Shown piece by piece: positions 5,783 through 10,977 of a stretch of 10,977 bases of DNA (positions are counted from its first letter, which is position 1; each line of letters begins with the position of its first letter). The notes beneath the pieces were generated by a model, which was given only the letters and a program-made list of their open reading frames with translations, did no database searches and was not told the origin of the DNA. This DNA is from Chloroflexia bacterium. GTDB lineage: Bacteria > Chloroflexota > Chloroflexia > Thermomicrobiales > UBA6265. The position numbers and the translations under genes were made by a program. Location: assembly GCA_013696265.1 (NCBI GenBank), contig JACCYX010000050.1, forward strand, positions 1 through 10,977, in the 5' to 3' direction.

Positions 5783-6283
5783 TCAGCCGGCGCCCCGCAT
5801 CTTCTCGGCCGCGTACTGAACCGACTTGACAATGTTCTGGTACCCGGTACAGCGACACAGATTGCCTTCGAGCTCGTGCCGGATCTCCGCTTCCGACGGG
5901 TCCGGGTTCCGTTCGAGGAGCGCCTTAGCGGACATGATCATGCCAGGTGTGCAATACCCGCATTGCAATCCATGCTTCTCCCAGAACGCATCCTGGATCG
6001 GGTGATAGTTCGTCCCGTCCGCGAGGCCCTCGATCGTTTCGATCGAGCACCCGTCGGCCTGGACCGCCAGCTTCGTGCACGACTTGGTAGTCACGCCGTC
6101 GACCGTGACCACGCACGCGCCGCATTGGCTCGTGTCGCACCCGACGTGGGTTCCGGTCAGGCCAAGGTCATCCCGCAGGAAATGAACGAGCAACGTTCGC
6201 GGCTCGACGTTTCCCGAGCGTTCCTGCCCGTTAACCGTCACGGTCACCTGTGTCCTGGCCACGCCAGCGATTGCATCAGCCAT
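5783..6283 (-). CDS. [2Fe-2S] small subunit of a molybdenum hydroxylase (CoxS-like)
   Basis: The small subunit carries two [2Fe-2S] clusters that pass electrons from the molybdenum cofactor subunit to the FAD subunit. The 166-residue product from ATG 6283 has the plant-ferredoxin-type motif with C49, C54 and C57 (GCDTSQCGAC) plus C69 (KSC), then the second-cluster motif QCGYCTPGM (C108, C111) and NLCRCTGYQNI (C143, C145). All eight ligands are present. The start is supported by AAGGGAG about ten bases upstream and by family length; in-frame ATGs at 6316 and 6448 lack a binding site and would add residues without family similarity. The CoxM-like gene follows after 92 nt on the same strand. The order S-M without L is unusual. 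The 196-nt gap upstream (6284-6479) presumably holds its promoter, but I see no strong -35/-10 pair there. Confidence 0.94.
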   Translation of the reverse strand: MADAIAGVARTQVTVTVNGQERSGNVEPRTLLVHFLRDDLGLTGTHVGCDTSQCGACVVTVDGVTTKSCTKLAVQADGCSIETIEGLADGTNYHPIQDAFWEKHGLQCGYCTPGMIMSAKALLERNPDPSEAEIRHELEGNLCRCTGYQNIVKSVQYAAEKMRGAG

Positions 6284-6479
6284 TCGCCACGCACTCCCTT
6301 CTGAATCACGCGTCATGTTTCGAGATCGAAATTGATAGTCGCCAGCCGATGCGTCGTACAGCCCTCCGGCCCAACGCCGGTCGGGCGCATTCCCGCTCCA
6401 ATGGATCGACGGGGCAATGATACCGGCAGTTTGGCGGCCTGTCTGCATTCTTCCACCCGGCAGGGACGGACAACCGGGC

Positions 6480-7823
6480 TCATGGAGACGTCACCGGCTC
6501 GGACTGGAGCGGGGTCGCTTTCTCGACCAGGTCGTCGATCACCTGGCGCGTCACCGCCGCCATCTCGGGCTGCAGGGATCGGCTGTAGTGTCCCAACTGT
6601 TCGAGCAACGCGCCAAAGTTTTCGACCGGCGGGTGAATCGGCCCGAACCGTTCCCGAATCCGGGAGCGGTACCATGCGCCAATCGCCCGCCGCACCCGCG
6701 TTCCCGACGGCGGCGTCACCCCGGCGGCGGTGGCGGCCGTGACGATTTGCTCCCGCAACTGCTTGCCATTGATGGGCAGCGAGGTCATATGATCGACGGC
6801 CTGCCGCTGGCGGCGCACGTCGTCGGCCAGATCGTTCCAGCGTTGCACGAGCCCCCAGGCGCTGGTGCGCATCGTCGCCAGTGCCCTGGCTTCCCGTTCG
6901 ACAGCATCCTCATCGACCGCGATGGCATCGTGGAAGGCGAGCAGGGGCGCCGTTTGGTCCTGCCAGCATCCGAGGGCCGCCCTGGCGAGACGGTAGTAGT
7001 AGAGCCCAAGCATGAGACTGCGGTCCGGGTCGATCGGCAAGCCATCAAGGGCGGCGTAGAAGCCCCGCAGCCCTTCCTGGCCAAGCGGCTCGAAAAACTG
7101 GGTCGAGGATATCGATACCATTCGAACCTCCGATCGCTTCACGGTCGCCCGGCGCGGGCCACGCCGGTCACGCAGGAGCCGATGCGTCAGCGGGTAGTCC
7201 GGGCACAGGAAAACGCCATCCCTAATCGACAGGTCGGCGTCGAGCCCCGGCGCCAGCCGCCGGACTGTGTCGCCAAGGTCCAGCAGCGCCCGGACGACCT
7301 CGCCGCTCACCTGTTTCGAGCGGGCCGTGTCGACCGAGAACTTGGCGTCGGCCGCCCACATCACCTGACTCCCGGAATCAGTACCGAGCATGAGGAAATC
7401 GGGATTCTGCAACTTGTGCCGGGATGCGGTGTGGGCGATTTCCGGAATGTCGTCGAGCCGGATCGTGTGCCCGGCGATGGTCCCGTCTTCACCCGTCAGG
7501 AGATCGCCTGGGAGCGCGTCCGAGGACGTGAGCGCCTCGGCACAGATCGCGGCCCACCGGTCCCCGATCGTGTTGCTGGCGCCGCCGCGGTCGGAGAGCT
7601 GCATGAATGCGCGGTCGTAGACCGAACCGAGCAGGGAGCCGCCCGGCAGGGCGCTTGTCGCATACTCGAGTTCCGTGTCGGGATTGAGGCCAGAGGTCAA
7701 GAGCGATGGTCCTGTCGAGCACGAAACGAAGGCAGGTTGCCTGCGAATCCAGTCATTCCACTGGTTCAAGAATACCAGCACCGGCTCCGCGATGAGTCGC
7801 GGTACACTTCGGCAATAGTCCAT
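6480..7823 (-). CDS. Uncharacterised protein with a PD-X16-DXK motif (candidate PD-(D/E)XK nuclease fold)
   Basis: I do not recognise a named family. The 447-residue protein contains NPDFLML (140-146) and then WAADAKFS (156-163), giving P141-D142 ... D159-A-K161. This spacing and context, a strand, a turn, then DXK on a second strand followed by a polar helix (RSKQVSGEVVRALL, 168-181), are those of the PD-(D/E)XK nuclease core. After it, VFLCPDYPLTHRLL (204-217) and a segment ending STQFFEPLG (240-248) look like further core strands and helices. The C-terminal half (270-440) is helical and may be an interaction or DNA-binding part. No signal peptide or membrane helix is visible. ATG 7823 has AGGA six bases upstream. 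Only 23 bp separate it from a divergent winged-helix-like gene. Nuclease activity is an inference from the motif only. A 477-residue frame on the other strand is a shadow. Confidence 0.7.
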   Translation of the reverse strand: MDYCRSVPRLIAEPVLVFLNQWNDWIRRQPAFVSCSTGPSLLTSGLNPDTELEYATSALPGGSLLGSVYDRAFMQLSDRGGASNTIGDRWAAICAEALTSSDALPGDLLTGEDGTIAGHTIRLDDIPEIAHTASRHKLQNPDFLMLGTDSGSQVMWAADAKFSVDTARSKQVSGEVVRALLDLGDTVRRLAPGLDADLSIRDGVFLCPDYPLTHRLLRDRRGPRRATVKRSEVRMVSISSTQFFEPLGQEGLRGFYAALDGLPIDPDRSLMLGLYYYRLARAALGCWQDQTAPLLAFHDAIAVDEDAVEREARALATMRTSAWGLVQRWNDLADDVRRQRQAVDHMTSLPINGKQLREQIVTAATAAGVTPPSGTRVRRAIGAWYRSRIRERFGPIHPPVENFGALLEQLGHYSRSLQPEMAAVTRQVIDDLVEKATPLQSEPVTSP

Positions 7824-7824
7824 T

Positions 7825-7833
7825 TGGTATCCT
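7825..7833 (+). promoter_or_regulatory. Candidate extended -10 promoter for the winged-helix-like gene
   Basis: TGG-TATCCT fits TGn-TATnnT and resembles the site at 3515-3523. Transcription would start near 7840, giving an almost leaderless message for the ATG at 7847, which fits the absence of a Shine-Dalgarno there. It overlaps the first bases upstream of the divergent 447-residue gene, so the two genes may compete for this 23-bp region. Confidence 0.3.
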
Positions 7834-7846
7834 GCGAGCCTGCGTC

Positions 7847-8116
7847 ATGAGTGAGCACATCCAACCAACCTCCCCGCTCGATCCATTCCTGGTCCAGTTC
7901 CTGGTGCAGGTCCAGGCCGGCAAGGCGGGCTACCAACCCGGCCCCGAGGCGTCCGCCGTGGCCTCCCGGCTGGACATCCCCCGCGCCTTCGTCGACGCCC
8001 TCTTCACCAGCGCCCGCACGCGGGGTCTGCTCAAGCCGCTCTATGGCCGTGGAACCAAGATTCGATGGACAGTTTCGCCCTCCGGCGAGGACTTCATCCA
8101 CCGGCACGGGGTGTAG
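7847..8116 (+). CDS. Small winged-helix-like protein, possible DNA-binding regulator
   Basis: The 89-residue product looks like a single winged helix-turn-helix domain. Residues 11-25 form a first helix, SAVASRLDIPRAFVDALFTSARTRGLL (36-62) has the helix-turn-helix pattern (A-x-x-x-A-S-R-L-D-I-P-x-x-x-V), and LKPLYGRGTKIRWTVSPSGEDFI (62-84) fits a beta wing followed by a short helix. There are no Cys, metal ligands or effector domain. The start ATG 7847 has no clear binding site, consistent with leaderless translation. It is divergent from the candidate nuclease gene and 40 bp upstream of the toxin-antitoxin pair on the same strand, so it might regulate either; this is inference from position. 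A plain conserved hypothetical protein is the alternative. Confidence 0.65.
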   Translation: MSEHIQPTSPLDPFLVQFLVQVQAGKAGYQPGPEASAVASRLDIPRAFVDALFTSARTRGLLKPLYGRGTKIRWTVSPSGEDFIHRHGV

Positions 8117-8156
8117 GTGCCGTGGTGGGGTGACTGCACCGCGTTGAGGAGATGAG

Positions 8157-8432
8157 ATGAGCAAAATGCATGCAGAGCGCGCAAAGAGCCTGGTAGTTCA
8201 GCGAACCCAGGCTGTTATCGCGATTGCCCTCATCGAGGATGGTCGCGAGATGGACATCTATACGGTGGAGACGAGTGCCGAGGCACCTGCCACCTTACTG
8301 GATTCGGTGCAAGACGCCCTCAGTCTCGCCGGGGCGTGGAGTGATCTGGATTGGGATGAGACGGTTGAATCGCTGGACCGCATTCGTCACGAGAGCCGGC
8401 CAACACCGCCTATCAAGTCGATAGACGTGTGA
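8157..8432 (+). CDS. Putative antitoxin of a PIN-toxin pair
   Basis: This 91-residue acidic protein directly precedes a PIN-domain gene and overlaps it by four bases (GTGA), the usual coupling of antitoxin and toxin. The N-terminal part (9-50) has alternating strand and helix patterns unlike a typical AbrB, ribbon-helix-helix or Phd domain that I can name. The C-terminal part, AGAWSDLDWDETVESLDRIRHES (59-81) ending PTPPI (82-86), has the Trp/acidic/RHES-PTPPI ending that I recall from antitoxins paired with PIN toxins and would wrap around the toxin active site. GAGGAG (8146-8151) five bases upstream fixes ATG 8157. It presumably neutralises the toxin and may autoregulate the pair, although no DNA-binding fold is obvious. 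Base composition looks less GC-rich than in neighbouring genes, which hints at acquisition. Confidence 0.7.
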   Translation: MSKMHAERAKSLVVQRTQAVIAIALIEDGREMDIYTVETSAEAPATLLDSVQDALSLAGAWSDLDWDETVESLDRIRHESRPTPPIKSIDV

Positions 8433-8842
8433 AACGCTACGTGCTCGACACAACCCCGCTCGCCGCCTACCTCAAAGGGATTGCCTCGGCGCGGGAATTG
8501 ATCGAACCGCGGATTAGGCGCCAGGAAGTCGCGACCAGTGTCCTCGTCTACAATGAAGTGACGGAATACAACAAGAGCTTTCCAGATGTTGCGCGTCGGC
8601 AAGAACAACTGCGCCGGTTGCTGCGCGAGGTTTCACCCTACGTGCTCACCTTTGCGATCCTCGAACGCTATGCCGACCTTCGACGCAGCCTGCGACCACC
8701 GCATGGGCCCAGTCAGATCGGAGATATCGACACCCTGATCGCCGCGACGGCGTTGGAACATGATTTGATATTGGTCACGACGGACACCGACTTCCGGCGT
8801 GTTCCCGATCTCCATTTGACACTCTTGCCGCGAAAGGCATAG
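8429..8842 (+). CDS. vapC: PIN-domain ribonuclease toxin, VapC-like
   Basis: VapC toxins are Mg-dependent endoribonucleases that cleave tRNA or rRNA when released from the antitoxin. The 137-residue length is typical. The PIN acidic residues are visible: D7 in YVLDTTPLAAYL, E43 in YNEVTEY, D101 in GDIDTLIAATALEHDLILVTTD (preceded by D99), and D119/D121 in TTDTDF, followed by the usual RVPDL. The start is GTG 8429, overlapping the antitoxin stop, giving MKRYVLDTT; later starts would lose the first catalytic Asp. The toxin looks intact and active. The target RNA cannot be told from sequence. The next gene (minus strand) ends 71 bp downstream, and no clear terminator is visible in that gap. Confidence 0.9.
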   Translation: MKRYVLDTTPLAAYLKGIASARELIEPRIRRQEVATSVLVYNEVTEYNKSFPDVARRQEQLRRLLREVSPYVLTFAILERYADLRRSLRPPHGPSQIGDIDTLIAATALEHDLILVTTDTDFRRVPDLHLTLLPRKA

Positions 8843-8913
8843 TCGATTCGCGGGTTCCAAGTCTCATGTCTTTCCATATCACCCGTCGGCCAGACGTGCC
8901 TGTCCCGCGGCCA

Positions 8914-10977
8914 TCAGCGATTGCCATTCCGGTTCCATCGCGGAAACCAGGATCGACGATGGAGGCCCAGCCCGAACGCGATGACGGCCACCACCCCGAT
9001 TGCGGCGGCCACACGTCCTAGCCAATCGCTCCAGGTGACGGCGTAGCGCAACTCGACGGCCTGGGTATCTTCAGGCACCGTGATTTGCATGTAGCCCTCG
9101 TCAGTGCGCGCCACGTCGATCTCCTCGCCATCGGCGAATGCCTCCCAGCGGGGGAACCAATTGCGGCGAATCTCGACCTCGCCGGTCGCCGACTCGAAAG
9201 TTGCCCGGATCGACTGGTTCTCGACCCTCATCCCGGTGGGCTCCGTCTCGCCATTGGTCACGATCGATTCGGAGTTGTTCACGAGATAGAGGTCCCACTG
9301 CCCCACCGTTCCCTGGTAGGCGAGCAGCGGGTTCGTGGCCGCCGCCTCGCGGGGATCGGTGGCATCCACAGGGACCGGCATGTTGGTGACGACGATCGCC
9401 CCGATACCGTTACCTGACAGCCAATCAGCGGTGAAGGTCGCGGCGGCATTGGGGATAAAGTGTCCTTCGCCGGCGTCGTAGGTGGCGTCGAAATTGGTAC
9501 GCCAATACCACATCCAGTCGTCGTAGAAGAATGGCGCGTCGGCTTGCGAAGGTCCCCAGAGTTGCTCGTGCCACCAGCTTTGCTGGTCTCCAACGACGTA
9601 AATCGCCTGACCCTTGGGCACGATCTCGTTGGCTTCGGCGAGAATGCCCATGAACGCCACGAACTCCGGGCGCCCGGTTGTCAGCGCGTGCGGCTCGGGA
9701 GTCGTGACATGGTCCTCCGGCGTCCCGCCAAACTCGCCATCGAACGACCAGATCGTGGCCACGCCGCAAAGCACCAGCAGACTGGCCACCACCGGCTGCC
9801 GGAACCTGGGAACAACCTTGCGGGCGGTGAAGTCGAGGCCGTAGCCAATCGCCGCCGCCGCGAGGTAAATCATCAGCAGGCGCTGGAACGGCATCAGGCG
9901 GGGAGCTTCCAGCTGCTGGATGAGCCCCTCGTTCAGCCCCCCGACGGAGAGCACGAGCGTCAGGCCCACGTAGAGCACGGCAGTCACGACCACCACCCGC
10001 AACACGGTCAGCCGCCGGGCGACGAAGGCGAGCGCGAGGCCGGCGATCGCTGCCGCCAGCAGCGGTACTGAGACCGATCTCACCGTGTCACCCAGGAAAT
10101 CCCTGAGTCCTGTGTATTCCATGTAGTTCACGAAGTAGTAAAGATCGGCGTGGCGAAGCATGGCGATGAGCAGCGGGGCCGTGAGCAGCACGCTCACCAA
10201 GCCCACCAGCGCCACCCGCCGGATCACCACCACCACCGAAACCGTGCATTCGGAGTCCCGATTCAACAACGTGCCAATCACCACCGCCAGGGCCGCCACC
10301 GCCACCGCGATCCCGGACCGGGTGTTCGTGTAAAGCGCCGACGACGAGGCCAGCATCGCCGCCACCCCGAAAGCTGCACCCCCACTCAGAGCGAACCGCG
10401 TCATCGCCGCCAGCGCCAGGAACGCGAGGGTCGCCCCCCCGACATTGGCAACAAGCCCCCATTCGATCAACTCCACCAGTCCACCGGTCCACCACAGCCC
10501 CGGCGTCGAAACCTGGATCGCGAGAGCGAAGACCGGCACGAAGGGATTCAGCCGGTCGCCCCGCGCCAGCCACCAGAATCCCAGCGCCGGAAGAACGAAG
10601 ATCACCAGCACTGTCAGCGTGTGGACGGCGATGATCGGGAACTGCCCCAGCAAGAGCGCCCACAGCCCGACATCGAGCCACGGGATGCCCAGCGGATAGA
10701 ACTCGACCGGGTATCCACCCTGGTGGTGCGCCACCCAGCGCAGCAGGTCGCCATCGCGTAGGCTCTGGAGCAGGGTTTCGCCCCGGACGGCGTGGAAGGG
10801 ATGGTCGACCGTCGCGAATGTATTCACGACTGACTGTGACCGGCCGTCGGGAACGACTGTCTCCATCAGGTTGAAGCCGCCGAACTTCCAGATGACCCAG
10901 ACGGCGAGCAACGCCGCCACGCCGGCGGCGATGATCGTCAGCCGCCGCGACGTGCGGGATTCCAGGGCAGGTTCGAT
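8914..10977 (-). CDS. Polytopic membrane protein of GT-C/YfhO-like architecture (5' partial)
   Basis: This is probably a membrane glycosyltransferase-like protein acting on lipid-linked sugars or cell-envelope glycans; the substrate is unknown. The frame is open to the right edge of the window (codons before the GTG at 10920 continue a membrane helix, LTIIAAGVAALLAVWVIW), so the true start lies outside. Counting from that GTG, a first outer loop carries TVDHPFHAVRGETLLQSL (37-54) and QGGYPVEFYPL (67-77), the Asp-containing loop pattern of GT-C proteins. About ten more membrane helices follow to residue 392. A soluble domain (about 394-634) then ends with a beta-sandwich-like part (RRNWFPRWEAFADG, 585-598; MQITVPEDTQAVELRYAVTW, 611-630), as in YfhO/PTPS-related proteins, and a last helix (637-654) with a basic tail. 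I give family level only. There is no visible partner gene. Confidence 0.8.
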   Translation of the reverse strand: MEPALESRTSRRLTIIAAGVAALLAVWVIWKFGGFNLMETVVPDGRSQSVVNTFATVDHPFHAVRGETLLQSLRDGDLLRWVAHHQGGYPVEFYPLGIPWLDVGLWALLLGQFPIIAVHTLTVLVIFVLPALGFWWLARGDRLNPFVPVFALAIQVSTPGLWWTGGLVELIEWGLVANVGGATLAFLALAAMTRFALSGGAAFGVAAMLASSSALYTNTRSGIAVAVAALAVVIGTLLNRDSECTVSVVVVIRRVALVGLVSVLLTAPLLIAMLRHADLYYFVNYMEYTGLRDFLGDTVRSVSVPLLAAAIAGLALAFVARRLTVLRVVVVTAVLYVGLTLVLSVGGLNEGLIQQLEAPRLMPFQRLLMIYLAAAAIGYGLDFTARKVVPRFRQPVVASLLVLCGVATIWSFDGEFGGTPEDHVTTPEPHALTTGRPEFVAFMGILAEANEIVPKGQAIYVVGDQQSWWHEQLWGPSQADAPFFYDDWMWYWRTNFDATYDAGEGHFIPNAAATFTADWLSGNGIGAIVVTNMPVPVDATDPREAAATNPLLAYQGTVGQWDLYLVNNSESIVTNGETEPTGMRVENQSIRATFESATGEVEIRRNWFPRWEAFADGEEIDVARTDEGYMQITVPEDTQAVELRYAVTWSDWLGRVAAAIGVVAVIAFGLGLHRRSWFPRWNRNGNR

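Noticed and set aside
6284..6448. Longer starts for the CoxS-like protein at 6448 or 6316
   Set aside because: No ribosome binding site precedes either, and the additional residues lack similarity to the small subunit; ATG 6283 has AAGGGAG upstream.
6417..7850. A 477-codon open frame on the plus strand, longer than the gene opposite it
   Set aside because: Its translation is rich in Arg, His, Gly and Pro without fold-like patterns, as expected for the antisense of a GC-rich gene. The minus-strand frame has normal composition, a motif, a ribosome binding site and a sensible start.
1..10977. tRNA, rRNA, CRISPR array, insertion sequence or phage genes
   Set aside because: Reading both strands showed no tRNA-like cloverleaf ending, no regularly spaced direct repeats, no transposase-like protein and no terminal inverted repeats with target duplications.

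Overview
The window is GC-rich bacterial chromosome with compact genes and long low-complexity tails on several proteins. Gene content (rpsF-ssb-rpsR, a membrane-anchored parvulin, CoxS/CoxM-type molybdenum hydroxylase subunits, a GT-C-like membrane protein) and protein style suggest Chloroflexota, probably Thermomicrobia or a relative. That assignment is an inference from gene style, not from a marker tree.

Layout: (1) Positions 1-1861, plus strand: the end of rpsF (its first codons lie outside the window), ssb and rpsR form a translation/replication operon closed by a GC-rich hairpin at 1820-1861. S6 and S18, which pair on the ribosome, both carry long disordered extensions, and S18 has lost its zinc-site cysteines. 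No rplI follows. (2) 1947-3467: a membrane-anchored SurA/PrsA-like peptidyl-prolyl isomerase, followed by a hairpin and an extended -10 candidate. (3) 3580-4560: a protein with a disordered N-terminal two-thirds and three C-terminal membrane segments. (4) 4561-4835: a non-coding convergent junction with one copy of a 25-bp dispersed repeat, a long-range inverted repeat and a strong bidirectional terminator. (5) 4836-6283, minus strand: a CoxS-like [2Fe-2S] subunit followed by a CoxM-like FAD subunit, with the second repeat copy between them and no catalytic large subunit in view. (6) 6480-8842: an unrecognised 447-residue minus-strand protein with a PD-X16-DXK motif (candidate nuclease fold), divergent from a small winged-helix-like protein, which is followed by an antitoxin/PIN-toxin pair. 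(7) 8914-10977, minus strand: a large polytopic membrane protein of GT-C/YfhO-like architecture, running off the right edge.

The first operon supplies 30S assembly and ssDNA binding. The parvulin probably folds exported proteins. The CoxS/CoxM pair would pass electrons from a molybdenum subunit encoded elsewhere. The most accessory-looking stretch is 6480-8842, where a nuclease-like protein, a possible DNA-binding regulator and a toxin-antitoxin pair lie together; whether they form one functional unit is unknown.
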